Source: Clostridia bacterium
Lineage (GTDB): Bacteria; Bacillota; Clostridia; Oscillospirales; CAG-272
Assembly (NCBI GenBank): GCA_017936565.1
Contig: JAGBFG010000043.1
Location: 155,993-219,992, forward strand
Direction of reading: 5' to 3'
DNA: 64,000 nt
Shown: positions 9,306-17,873 of the stretch, one piece after another
Numbering within the stretch: position 1 is the stretch's first letter
How the letters are laid out: each line of letters starts with the position of its first letter
Made by a program: the position numbers and the translations under genes
The notes under the pieces: model-generated
Database searches by the model: none
Seen by the model: only the letters and a program-made list of their open reading frames with translations
Told to the model about the DNA's origin: nothing

Positions 9306-10268
9306 TTATGTGTCTAAAAATGCGGAAATGGAAAGCGCCGCTTCCTCTTCCAGCGCCTCACTCGGTACAATCTCTCCCTCTTCGCTGTCGCGATAAAGGG
9401 GTATATGAGGCTTGGCTAAAAACCAGGTTAACTGCCGCTTGGCATAATGACGGGAAGCCTGCTTTATGGCTTCTATCGCCTCTTCCTTGGACATCTCGCC
9501 GCGAAAGCAGGCAAACATTTCCTTGTAGCCAATGGCTTGGGCGGCAGTCAGGGCTATATCCTTTATCTGATATATGCGCAATGCCTCTTCCCAAAGCCCC
9601 TCGTTTACCATCTCGTCCACCCGCTTATCAATGCGGCGGTACAGGCAATCTCTGTCCCGCCAAAGCAGGCAAAAGGTAAGCAGGTCTATCTTGGGCGGCT
9701 TTTTTGCCGTTTCCCTGTCCCACTCGGTTTTGGTTTTTCCCGTGGTGTGATAAATCTCCAACGCCCGTATGACGCGTTTGAGGTTGTTTGGATGCGTGGC
9801 CTCTGCCGCTTCCCTGTCAACCCTTGTTAGCATTTCATATACGTATTCCGCGCCCTTCTCGTCAGCAAGAGCCGAAAGCGTCGCCCGATAGGCTTCATCT
9901 GTCACCGCTTCATTTTCGTGCCTGCCTGTACGGACCGCCTCTAAATAAAGCCCCGTACCGCCGCATAAAATCGGTATTTTTCCTCTTGCGGCTATATCCA
10001 TTGCCGCTTGGTATGCTTCCTTGGCGTAATCCGCCGCAGAATACGCCCTTTGGGGCGAACAAATATCTATCATATGGTGAGGCACCTGTGCCTGCTCTTC
10101 TTTTGTTGCCTTTGCCGTTCCGATATCCATTCCCCGATATATCTGCATAGAGTCGCAGGAAATGATTTCGCCCCCATAGCGCTTGGCAAGGGCAATGGCA
10201 AAGGCTGTTTTCCCCACAGCCGTCGGACCGACAACGGCAAGGGCCTTGATTTGCTCTGTCTTTAACAT
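9306..10268 (-). CDS. miaA: tRNA dimethylallyltransferase
   Basis: MiaA transfers dimethylallyl to N6 of A37 in tRNAs that read UNN codons. The P-loop GPTAVGKTAF and the substrate motif DSMQIYRGMDIGTAK are near the N-terminus. A GTG six codons earlier overlaps the stop of the upstream kinase gene, but AGAGGAAAT lies directly before the ATG at 10266-10268, which gives 320 residues. It is translationally close-packed behind the PfkB kinase gene. Confidence 0.95.
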   Translation of the reverse strand: MLKTEQIKALAVVGPTAVGKTAFAIALAKRYGGEIISCDSMQIYRGMDIGTAKATKEEQAQVPHHMIDICSPQRAYSAADYAKEAYQAAMDIAARGKIPILCGGTGLYLEAVRTGRHENEAVTDEAYRATLSALADEKGAEYVYEMLTRVDREAAEATHPNNLKRVIRALEIYHTTGKTKTEWDRETAKKPPKIDLLTFCLLWRDRDCLYRRIDKRVDEMVNEGLWEEALRIYQIKDIALTAAQAIGYKEMFACFRGEMSKEEAIEAIKQASRHYAKRQLTWFLAKPHIPLYRDSEEGEIVPSEALEEEAALSISAFLDT

Positions 10269-10282
10269 ATTTCCTCTTTTTT

Positions 10283-11218
10283 TCACGCTTGCTGCGCTTG
10301 TATGTACGCCAGTACCTCATCTGCCGAGGGAATGGACATACCGCCCCCTTCTCTTGATAGTGTGATAGCGGCGGCGGCTGTGGCGTATTTTGCGCTTTCC
10401 GTCATATCCCCCGTTTCTATGAAGCGGGCGGTAAGAGCGGCGGTAAACGCATCGCCCACGCCATCATAGTGACGGTTTCTGACGGAATAAGGGGGAATCA
10501 TCTCGAAGTGCCGCCCGTGATAGATAAAGGCACCCCTCTCCCCCAATTTCAATACGATATATTCCGCGTTTATTCTTTTGGAAAGCTCCACGCAAGCAGA
10601 AAGACACGCCTCTGTTCCCAAGGGACAAATGCCCGTCAGCAGTTGTGTTTCCTCTTCGTTGGGAGAAAAGACCGTTATGGGCGCGAGCCGCTCCAAAGGA
10701 AATGCTTTGTTTTTTTCATTGACAACGCCATCTAAAAAGACGGCAATTCCGTGACGGTAGGCATAGTCCGCGGCGTAAAGCACCAGCTCCTCTCCTATGT
10801 CCATAGAAAGATACACAGCGTCAGGACAGTATAAAAAGCCCTTATCCAAGCCCGATGCCGACAGCTCGGCGTTTGCTCCCTTATATATCATTTCCTTGGT
10901 TTTTCCCTTGCCGTCGCGCAAAACAACGCGGCAGCCCGTGGGCTTTCCCCGCAAAACCCGAAGCAAAGAAAGGTTTACATTGCTTTCCTTGTAGAAATCA
11001 TATAAGGTTTCGCCGTGAGCATCGTGCCCGATGCAGGAAAGAAAGAAGGTTTCCACGCCATTTTTTGCCAAAGCTACAGCAGCGTTAGCACCTCTGCCCG
11101 CGGGCGCATAGCGTATCTCGCCTTCCACCTCGCTTGGCGAAGCAGTATCGGTAAAATCCGAAACGGGAAGGGTAATTTCCATTTCCGAAAATCCTACGAC
11201 CAATGCTCGTTTTGCCAT
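10283..11218 (-). CDS. PfkB (ribokinase-like) family carbohydrate kinase
   Basis: This 311-residue sugar or nucleoside kinase has the N-terminal PfkB signature region (GRGANAAVALAKNGV, then FLSCIGHDAHG) and the C-terminal active-site motif DGVGDAFTAAL, in which the aspartate of GDAF is the catalytic base. The substrate cannot be told; ribose, fructose or a modified nucleoside are all possible. A much longer open frame runs upstream, but GGAAAGGAACG precedes the ATG at 11216-11218. It is followed closely by miaA. Confidence 0.88.
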   Translation of the reverse strand: MAKRALVVGFSEMEITLPVSDFTDTASPSEVEGEIRYAPAGRGANAAVALAKNGVETFFLSCIGHDAHGETLYDFYKESNVNLSLLRVLRGKPTGCRVVLRDGKGKTKEMIYKGANAELSASGLDKGFLYCPDAVYLSMDIGEELVLYAADYAYRHGIAVFLDGVVNEKNKAFPLERLAPITVFSPNEEETQLLTGICPLGTEACLSACVELSKRINAEYIVLKLGERGAFIYHGRHFEMIPPYSVRNRHYDGVGDAFTAALTARFIETGDMTESAKYATAAAAITLSREGGGMSIPSADEVLAYIQAQQA

Positions 11219-11279
11219 CTTCGTTCCTTTCCTTTGTTTTTTGATAAAAGCGCGGCTCTTTCCGCTATATCCTATACGG

Positions 11280-13256
11280 TTATTCAGCCAAAAAGGCTTG
11301 CCCGCGCTGACCCCACAAAGCGGCGGTTCTCTCATATGCCCCATCCTTGCACGAGAAGAAAAGGGGCGGCGCTTCCTTGAAAACGGGAGAGAGCAAGGAA
11401 AGCCGCAAAGCCAAGGCGCGCTCCTCTTCCGTCTGATAGGCATTTTCCCGCAGGTCAAGCGTCGGGGCTTCCCAAGCGGAAAGAGCAGAGAGCGCATCAA
11501 GCGCAGCTTCTGCCCGTTCGGTCAGGCGCGTTTCCTTTTCGGTTAGCTCTCTTATTTCTCTTTCGCATTCTGCCGCTTTGCGCTCCGCGCCGTTTTCGTA
11601 GCGAGCAATCTGTAATTTCTTTTCCTTTTCCTGCAACTCCTGCAGCTGCTTTTGATAGTGGGCAGCGCCCTGCACCAAATCCTCTTCCTTTAACCGCTCC
11701 AAACGCAGACGGTCAGGGGGAGAGATGCGCGAGCGGACAGAAAGCTCTCCAACGCCCTCTAATTTCTTGCGCATATTTCTGACCTTGCCGTCAAGCAAAT
11801 CCTTCTCCGCTTGCAGAGCGCTGACCCTTTTAAGATACTCGTCAACGTCTGCCGAAATGGAAACGAAAAGCGTTTCATACGGTTGCGAAAAGGCGGCATA
11901 ACCGTATTTTGCCGCTGTCTCGGAAAATGCCAGCAAGGCTCTTTTCAAATCCTCAGCGGTGCGGCAAAGCGCGTCCTCAACCGCAAAGGTCTTATCCCTT
12001 CTGCGTTGTATGCGGGCGGCAATATCCTTCGCCTCGCGCACCCGCAGAGCCAAGCCCTCGGCAGAATCGGCAAGACAAAAGCCGAAAAGCGCTTGTCTTT
12101 GGCGCATAGCTTTATATATCTCAAAGCCAACAGCCACCGCACCGCCTGCCAATACCAAAAAGCCAAGCAAGGATAAAAAGGCAAGCACGCCTTCCCCGCG
12201 CGTAAAAAAGCCAATGGAAAAGGAAACGAGCAAGGCGGCAAACACCGAAAGCACAATACCGAGCGCGGTCTGCTTTTTTTGCCTTTTCAGTAGAAAAGCG
12301 GAGCTTTCCAGCGCCTTTTCCATTCCTGCCTTTTGCACCAAAAGCAAAATATTTTTCTCTTCCTCCGTGGCAACTGGGGGCATCGCGCGCACCTCTTTTG
12401 CCGCGGCTTCCGCCGCCTTATGCGCGGCAGACGCTTTGTCTAACTGGTTCTTGTCCGCAATTAAATCAATTAAGTAGCCGGCGTCAGGGCAAAAGCCCTC
12501 ATAGGTATGCTCCTTGATGCAAAGGCGAAGCTCCTCTGCCTTTTCCTCTGCTTTTTTCTCTTCCTCATGAAGCAGGTCAAGCTCCCTTATGATTTCCGCG
12601 TCTCTGAAATCCGAAACCAAACGGCTGAACCTTTCATAGTCAGCCGCCGCCTCTTCCGCCTTGCGCTTTAACCGCAAGACCTGATTTTCCTCTTGCAAGC
12701 GGCTTGCCTCTTGGGCAAGCGCCTCGTTTCTCTCGTTTTGTAAGGCAGCTTTTTTCTCCCGCAGGGCTTCAAGCGCGCCGCCCTCGCCCTTGCCGAAAAT
12801 CTGAGTACAAACCGCGTCAAGCGCCGCCCTTGCTCTGTCGGCATCTATATCCTCTCTGCCAAATCGGGAAAGGCATCTGGCCTCTTCCGTTGCCCTTTGA
12901 CCGTAATAGGCGTCCCTTTCTCTTTGCACAAAAAGGGTATAGCGCGCAAACACGTCGCAAGGCACGCCAAAAAAGGAAAGACCGGGAGCCTTCACCCATT
13001 CCTCTGCCCCCGTTGCCATATCCAAAACCTGGGCAAGGGAATCCCCTTGGCGCGCAATCTTATACCGTTTTCCCTCGTCAGTGCGGCATACAAGGCTTCC
13101 CTCTTGAAGAGAGCAAGCGCCCTTTTCGCCGTAAAACAAATACAAAACCGCTTGCCGTATGAGAGAAAGCTGCTCCTCGGAAACGCTCTCTCTGCCGCCG
13201 TCCCATTGCCAGGAAGCAGGGGCAGGGGCTTTTATCTCTAGTTGCTCTATCGTCAT
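11280..13256 (-). CDS. YhaN/SMC-like coiled-coil membrane protein with degenerate ATPase motifs
   Basis: This 658-residue protein has long coiled coils (about 165-330 and 395-600) and two adjacent membrane helices (about 331-351 and 357-378). The ends resemble the split ATPase head of COG4717 (YhaN-like) proteins. The start MTIEQLEIK and the later VLYLFYG fit the family. Where the Walker A should read GxNEAGKST there is GRESVSEEQ (21-29), so the lysine is missing. Near the C-terminus the expected Walker B region reads TLDLRENAYQTEEER before a family-like PPLFFSCKDG. ATP hydrolysis therefore seems unlikely. The usual YhaO phosphoesterase partner is not adjacent. The function is unknown, and the family assignment is inferred by eye. 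Confidence 0.6.
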   Translation of the reverse strand: MTIEQLEIKAPAPASWQWDGGRESVSEEQLSLIRQAVLYLFYGEKGACSLQEGSLVCRTDEGKRYKIARQGDSLAQVLDMATGAEEWVKAPGLSFFGVPCDVFARYTLFVQRERDAYYGQRATEEARCLSRFGREDIDADRARAALDAVCTQIFGKGEGGALEALREKKAALQNERNEALAQEASRLQEENQVLRLKRKAEEAAADYERFSRLVSDFRDAEIIRELDLLHEEEKKAEEKAEELRLCIKEHTYEGFCPDAGYLIDLIADKNQLDKASAAHKAAEAAAKEVRAMPPVATEEEKNILLLVQKAGMEKALESSAFLLKRQKKQTALGIVLSVFAALLVSFSIGFFTRGEGVLAFLSLLGFLVLAGGAVAVGFEIYKAMRQRQALFGFCLADSAEGLALRVREAKDIAARIQRRRDKTFAVEDALCRTAEDLKRALLAFSETAAKYGYAAFSQPYETLFVSISADVDEYLKRVSALQAEKDLLDGKVRNMRKKLEGVGELSVRSRISPPDRLRLERLKEEDLVQGAAHYQKQLQELQEKEKKLQIARYENGAERKAAECEREIRELTEKETRLTERAEAALDALSALSAWEAPTLDLRENAYQTEEERALALRLSLLSPVFKEAPPLFFSCKDGAYERTAALWGQRGQAFLAE

Positions 13257-13332
13257 TTCCCTTGCCTCCTTTCTTCTCTTTCTTCCTTTCGGATTGGTTC
13301 GGGATATTTTTTCTTTCGCGCCTTTTCTTTTT

Positions 13333-14028
13333 TTACAGCTTTTCGCCCTCTAAAAAGGCGGCGGCGCGAGGTATTGCATCCTTGGCGTTGTACCAAGGCT
13401 CGTTTTCATAGCGGTAATCAAACTTTTTGCAGAACCAGCTGACGTCCTCTTGCAGAGTGGCAAGATAACGGCGACAAATCCCTGCCGCCTCTTCCCAGAA
13501 TGCCGCGTACGCCTTGCCCGAAAGCTCGCGCTTGCCCGCCTCTGCCAGCTCCCGCAGGTGCGGCAGACAAAAATACGGCTGCGCGGAAAATTTCTTGCGG
13601 AATTCCGCATCTGCCCCGTACATCGCCGCCAAATTGCCGCACATTCTCTTAAAGTGATAGGCAACCTTGCCGCATATGTAGCAGGAGTGCTCTAATTTTT
13701 CCATATAGGCAACGGTGCTTGCCCCCTTTTTGAAGGGCAGAAAACCGTCCTCTAATCCCTTTGCCACCTCGTCAAGATGGCTTTCTAACATAAGACCCAG
13801 CCCCAAGCGGTTCTTCATCGTCAGCATTTTTCCGTAATGCTGCCCGCAAAAGCCCTCTTTGTTGGTTTTGATACGAATATCAGGCTCCATCATAGAGGCG
13901 CCGAGAATCAAATCAAGCTCATTGTCCTCTAACCTTTTTCTCAAAAGGCACAAAGGGCACAGCTTTACCTCTGCCTCTGCGTTAGACTCAAAAACCTCGT
14001 TGATGGGAATGGTATAAATCTGTTCCAT
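13333..14028 (-). CDS. DUF6062 family protein
   Basis: This 231-residue protein matches the clostridial DUF6062 pattern: a start of YTIPINEVFE, then CPLCLLRKRLEDNELD, then MEPDIRIKTNKEGFCGQHY. The regularly spaced cysteines and histidines (CPLC, GFCGQH, CYICGKV, CLPHL) look like metal-binding sites, but no biochemical role is established. It is the first gene of the run reaching down to galK. A terminator-like hairpin stands in its leader at 14047-14082. Confidence 0.75.
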   Translation of the reverse strand: MEQIYTIPINEVFESNAEAEVKLCPLCLLRKRLEDNELDLILGASMMEPDIRIKTNKEGFCGQHYGKMLTMKNRLGLGLMLESHLDEVAKGLEDGFLPFKKGASTVAYMEKLEHSCYICGKVAYHFKRMCGNLAAMYGADAEFRKKFSAQPYFCLPHLRELAEAGKRELSGKAYAAFWEEAAGICRRYLATLQEDVSWFCKKFDYRYENEPWYNAKDAIPRAAAFLEGEKL

Positions 14029-14046
14029 AGACGACCTCTTTTTTTC

Positions 14047-14082
14047 AAAAACAGCCTCACAGAAGAAAAGAAGGCTGTTTTT
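14047..14082 (-). terminator. Terminator-like hairpin in the DUF6062 leader
   Basis: AAAACAGCCT pairs with AGGCTGTTTT, with a U tract on the minus strand, about 15 bases before the ribosome binding site of the gene ending at 13333. It could be an attenuator. No gene ends here on either strand. Confidence 0.5.
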
Positions 14083-14104
14083 CTTTTCTTCTTGATTTTG
14101 GTAC

Positions 14105-14133
14105 TTGATTTTTGGAAAGAAATGTATTATAAT
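14105..14133 (+). promoter_or_regulatory. Promoter of the glycosyltransferase gene
   Basis: TTGATT (14105-14110), a 17-base spacer and TATAAT (14128-14133). The leader to the start at 14316 is about 175 bases and T-rich. It holds a small ACTTG/CAAGT hairpin followed by seven T's, possibly an attenuator. Confidence 0.7.
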
Positions 14134-14315
14134 ATAGCAGAGGACTTTTTGCCCTCGCCTGACGGCATTTTTGCTTTGTTTTTATCGTTCATATCTTATT
14201 ATAACCGATATACTTGTTTTTTGCAAGTTTTTTTATAAAGAAAATTCGTTTTGGGACGTTTTTTTGTTTTTTACGTCAGTCGAAGGAAAACAAAAAAAGA
14301 AAGGCTTTTCCTTGT

Positions 14316-15440
14316 ATGAAAGTTTTGATTTTTTCCGTATCAACGGGGCAGGGACACAACATTGCCGCCCGTGCGGTGGAAACCTGTCTGATAGAAAAAG
14401 GGGCGACGTGCGTTGTGGATGACGCCGCTTTTCGCGTCAGCAAATTGATCGGCTTTGCCACCAATAAAATATACGCGTTGGCAATCTCCGCCTGTCGCTT
14501 TTTTTACGGAAAGTTTTATGCGGTAGCGGAGCGCCGCAAAAGCAATTCCTATACCCCTTCCCTCACCCGCTCCATCAACCGCGCCATTGTCAAGAATATC
14601 CGCTTGAAAATAGAAAAAGAGGATCCCGATATCATTCTTTGCACCCATCCCTTCGCGGCAGTCGCGGTTGACACCGTCAAGCAAAAGCACCCCTTCCGCG
14701 CCAAAATCGCGGGAATTGTCACCGATTTTACCATGCATCCCTTTTGGGAAGACGCCTTGCGGTTGGATATGCTCTTCGTAGCCCACGAGGATCTGCGCGC
14801 CGAGGCAGCGGCAAAGGGCTTCCCCGCCGAAAAGGTTATTTGCCTTGGTATTCCCATTCAAAAACACCACGAAACGTCCCTCTCCAAGAAAGAAGCCAAG
14901 CAAGAGCTCGACTTGGATGAGAGCCTTCCGCTTGTGTTGGTCGCATCGGGCTCTATGGGGCACGGCAATCTCTTAAAAACCTTAAAGGAAATAGACGCCG
15001 CTCCCCTGCCCATTCACATCGTCGCCGTTTGCGGTACCAACAAAAAGGCAAAGCGGAAAATTCAAAGAGCAACCTTCCAAAACAAAATCACCGCCTTTGG
15101 CTATACCGACAAGATTCCCCTTTTGATGACCGCGGCAGAATGCCTGATTTCCAAGCCCGGCGGGCTTTCCACGTCCGAGGCGTTAGCCAAATCGCTTCCG
15201 CTTTTGATTTACGATCCCATTCCCGGTCACGAGGTGCGAAACGCCGCCTTTTTGGAAAAGCACGGCGCGGCTCTCTGGGTAAAAGCCCAAAAAGACCTGT
15301 TGCCTGCCCTTCTTTCCGTTTTAGAAAACGATGAAAAGAAAGAAGGCATGCGCCAAGCGGCAAGGGCGCTGCAAAAGCCCACCGCAGCAAGCGACATTGC
15401 CGACGCCCTCTTTTCCTTGCTCGGAAACGAGGAAGCGTAA
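14316..15440 (+). CDS. MGDG-synthase-type UDP-glycosyltransferase
   Basis: This 374-residue GT-B enzyme has an N-terminal MGDG-synthase domain beginning MKVLIFSVSTGQGHN, in which the GxGH loop binds the acceptor side. Its C-terminal donor-binding motif is ISKPGGLSTSEALAKSLP. Relatives such as Bacillus UgtP add sugars to diacylglycerol to make glycolipids and lipoteichoic acid anchors, so a membrane-surface glycolipid role is likely. An open frame extends upstream, but the family start is at 14316 with AGAAAGG before it. The sugar isomerase gene follows 51 bases later. Confidence 0.87.
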   Translation: MKVLIFSVSTGQGHNIAARAVETCLIEKGATCVVDDAAFRVSKLIGFATNKIYALAISACRFFYGKFYAVAERRKSNSYTPSLTRSINRAIVKNIRLKIEKEDPDIILCTHPFAAVAVDTVKQKHPFRAKIAGIVTDFTMHPFWEDALRLDMLFVAHEDLRAEAAAKGFPAEKVICLGIPIQKHHETSLSKKEAKQELDLDESLPLVLVASGSMGHGNLLKTLKEIDAAPLPIHIVAVCGTNKKAKRKIQRATFQNKITAFGYTDKIPLLMTAAECLISKPGGLSTSEALAKSLPLLIYDPIPGHEVRNAAFLEKHGAALWVKAQKDLLPALLSVLENDEKKEGMRQAARALQKPTAASDIADALFSLLGNEEA

Positions 15441-15491
15441 CCCCTTTTCGTGTTGTAAAACCATTACTATATAAAAGGAGAGGATTTACCT

Positions 15492-16460
15492 ATGAAACTC
15501 AGCGTTCTGACCAACTTGTTTGGCTCAATGCCCCTTGACGAGGCATTGGCAAAATTTGAGAAGCTCGGCATTGAGGCAGTTGAAATCGGCTGCGGCGGAT
15601 ATCCCGGCAACGACCATTGCAAGCCCGACGTTCTGCTTCACGATGAAAAGGCCCTTGCCGCATTCAAGGAGACCATCGCCCGTCACCATATGGAAATTTG
15701 CGCCCTTTCGGTGCACGGTAACCCCATCCATCCCGACAAGGAACTTGCCGCTTCCTTCCATAACGATTTTGAGAAAACCGTTCTCTTGGCAGAAAAGCTG
15801 GGCATTGACACGGTTGTCACCTTCTCCGGCTGCCCCGGCGGAAGCCCCGAGGACAAAACACCCAACTGGGTTACTTGCCCCTGGCCCAACGATTTCGGCG
15901 CTATCTTAGACTATCAATGGAACGAGGTCTTAATCCCCTACTGGAAAAAGACAGCCGCCTTTGCCGAGGCTCACGGCGTCACCAAAATCGCCTTTGAAAT
16001 GCACCCAGGCTTCTGCGTTTACAACCCTGAAACGCTTTTGCGCTTGCGCGCCGCTGTTGGCAACGTAATCGGCGCCAACTTTGACCCCTCTCACCTGATT
16101 TGGCAGGGCATTGACCCCGTTGCCGCCATTCGTGTTCTGGAAGGCGCTATTTACCACTTCCACGCAAAGGACACCAGAATTGACAAGTATAACACCGAAA
16201 AATTCGGCGTGCTTGACACCAAGACGTTCAGCGACGAAATTCACCGCTCTTGGATTTTCCGCTCCGTCGGTTACGGAAACGACCAGCTGTATTGGAGAGA
16301 TATGATTTCCAACCTGCGCCTTGTCGGCTATGACAAGGTTATGTCCATTGAGCACGAGGACTCCTTGATGAACCAAGAAGAGGGCTTGGCGCACGCCGTG
16401 GCCTTCTTGAAGGAATCTATGATTCGTGAGCCCCGTCCCTCTGACCTGCGCTGGATTTAA
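15492..16460 (+). CDS. Sugar phosphate isomerase/epimerase (xylose-isomerase-like TIM barrel)
   Basis: This 322-residue AP-endonuclease-2-fold TIM barrel starts with MKLSVLTNLFG. Metal-binding residues fit the family pattern: E in KIAFEMHPG, D/H in NFDPSHLIWQG, H in YHFHAKDTRID, and E in MSIEHEDSLMN. Such enzymes interconvert keto- and aldo-sugars or inositol derivatives, but the substrate cannot be inferred. AAAGGAGAGG precedes the ATG. A clear terminator follows. Confidence 0.87.
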   Translation: MKLSVLTNLFGSMPLDEALAKFEKLGIEAVEIGCGGYPGNDHCKPDVLLHDEKALAAFKETIARHHMEICALSVHGNPIHPDKELAASFHNDFEKTVLLAEKLGIDTVVTFSGCPGGSPEDKTPNWVTCPWPNDFGAILDYQWNEVLIPYWKKTAAFAEAHGVTKIAFEMHPGFCVYNPETLLRLRAAVGNVIGANFDPSHLIWQGIDPVAAIRVLEGAIYHFHAKDTRIDKYNTEKFGVLDTKTFSDEIHRSWIFRSVGYGNDQLYWRDMISNLRLVGYDKVMSIEHEDSLMNQEEGLAHAVAFLKESMIREPRPSDLRWI

Positions 16461-16480
16461 TAGAATCTAAAAAAGCATAA

Positions 16481-16526
16481 AAAAGCGAGTGTGGCTTCCT
16501 TTTCGGTTGCCGCGCTCGCTTTTTTT
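16481..16526. terminator. Terminator after the isomerase gene
   Basis: AAAAGCGAGTGTGGC pairs with GCCGCGCTCGCT with two mismatches, followed by seven T's. It lies between two convergent genes (isomerase and asd). Confidence 0.85.
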
Positions 16527-16556
16527 CGGTTGGAATTTTTCTCTTTCCAACCTCTT

Positions 16557-17639
16557 TTATTTTTTGTTAATATAGCCTTCTCTGTATAACAGCTCCGCAA
16601 TCAAAACAGCGCCGCCTGCCGCACCGCGCAGGGTATTGTGAGAAAGACCGACAAACTTATAATCGTAAACCGTGTCCTCTCTCAAACGGCCAACGGAAAT
16701 ACCCATACCGTTGTAAAGATCTCTGTCAAGCTTCGCTTGGGGACGGTTATCCTCTTCAAAGTAGGTGATAAACTGCTCGGGGGCAGAGGGCAATTCCAGC
16801 TCCTGCGCTCTTCCGCGATAGCTTTTCCAAGCCGCAAGGATTTCTTCCTTGGTGGGCTTTTCCTCAAAGCTGACGAAAACAGCCGCCGTATGCCCATCGG
16901 AAACGGGAACGCGAATGCATTGGGTGGTAATGATGGGAGAGGTGGCTTTTACAATCCTGTCACCCTCAATGTGTCCCCAGATACGCAAGGGCTCTTGCTC
17001 GCTCTTTTCTTCCTCGCCGCCGATGTAGGGGATAATGTTGTCAAGCATCTCGGGCCACTCGCGGAAGGTTTTGCCCGCGCCGCTGATAGCCTGATAGGTC
17101 GTTGCCACGATAACCTTGGGGCGATATTTCAACAAGGGAGTCAAAATGGGCACGTAGCTTTGAATGGAGCAATTCGGCTTCACGGCGATAAAGCCGCGGC
17201 TCGTGCCAAGACGCTTTCTCTGCGCGGGAATAATGTCAATATGGGTGTTGTTGATTTCGGGAATAACCATAGGAACGTCCTCTGTCCATCTGTGCGCCGA
17301 GTTGTTGGAAACAACAGGCACCTCTGCCTTGGCATAGCGCTCCTCTAAGGCTCTGATTTCATCCTTCTTCATATCTACCGCGCAGAAAACAAAATCAACC
17401 AAAGAGGCAACCTTTTCTACTTCCTCGGCAGAAATAACCACCATTTTTTTCACGCTTTCGGGCATGGGCGCTTCCAATTTCCAACGAGAGCCAACGGCAT
17501 CCTCGTACGCCTTGCCTGCGGATCGGGGAGAAGCCACCAGCGCCGCAATTTCAAAATAGGGATGGTCTTGCAAAAGGGTCACAAATCTCTGCCCTACCAT
17601 ACCTGTCGCACCGATAACACCAACCTTCAATTTTTCCAT
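16557..17639 (-). CDS. asd: Aspartate-semialdehyde dehydrogenase, archaeal/yeast type
   Basis: Asd reduces aspartyl phosphate to aspartate semialdehyde with NADPH, the branch point to lysine, diaminopimelate, threonine and methionine. The NADP-binding start is VGVIGATGMVGQRFV. The catalytic cysteine is in VKPNCSIQSYV near residue 155 and the catalytic histidine in IRVPVSDGHTAAV. The 360-residue length and these motifs fit the archaeal/yeast-type subfamily better than the usual bacterial enzyme of about 330-370 residues with NCST. No dap gene is adjacent. Confidence 0.93.
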   Translation of the reverse strand: MEKLKVGVIGATGMVGQRFVTLLQDHPYFEIAALVASPRSAGKAYEDAVGSRWKLEAPMPESVKKMVVISAEEVEKVASLVDFVFCAVDMKKDEIRALEERYAKAEVPVVSNNSAHRWTEDVPMVIPEINNTHIDIIPAQRKRLGTSRGFIAVKPNCSIQSYVPILTPLLKYRPKVIVATTYQAISGAGKTFREWPEMLDNIIPYIGGEEEKSEQEPLRIWGHIEGDRIVKATSPIITTQCIRVPVSDGHTAAVFVSFEEKPTKEEILAAWKSYRGRAQELELPSAPEQFITYFEEDNRPQAKLDRDLYNGMGISVGRLREDTVYDYKFVGLSHNTLRGAAGGAVLIAELLYREGYINKK

Positions 17640-17679
17640 CTGTTCTTCTCCTGAATAATAAAAGTTTTTTTACCTATGT

Positions 17680-17708
17680 ATCATATCACGATACGAAGAA
17701 AAAGTCAA
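17680..17708 (-). promoter_or_regulatory. Promoter of asd
   Basis: Minus-strand TTGACT (complement of 17703-17708), a 17-base spacer ending GTGA, and TATGAT (complement of 17680-17685). Confidence 0.75.
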
Positions 17709-17793
17709 GCAGGAATGCTTCTTTCCGCGAAAAAATTTATTTGCCTTTGTTTGCCTTGCTTTTGCTTTCGTTCTTCCCTTTTCCCTTCTCGCC

Positions 17794-17822
17794 TTGACTT
17801 TTTAAGATAAAAGTGCTATAAT
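17794..17822 (+). promoter_or_regulatory. Promoter of the first acyltransferase gene
   Basis: TTGACT (17794-17799), a 17-base spacer ending GTGC, and TATAAT (17817-17822). Confidence 0.75.
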
Positions 17823-17873
17823 TCCTTCTGTTGATTTACGACAAAATTTTCTCATTCCATAGGAGATAAGCCA

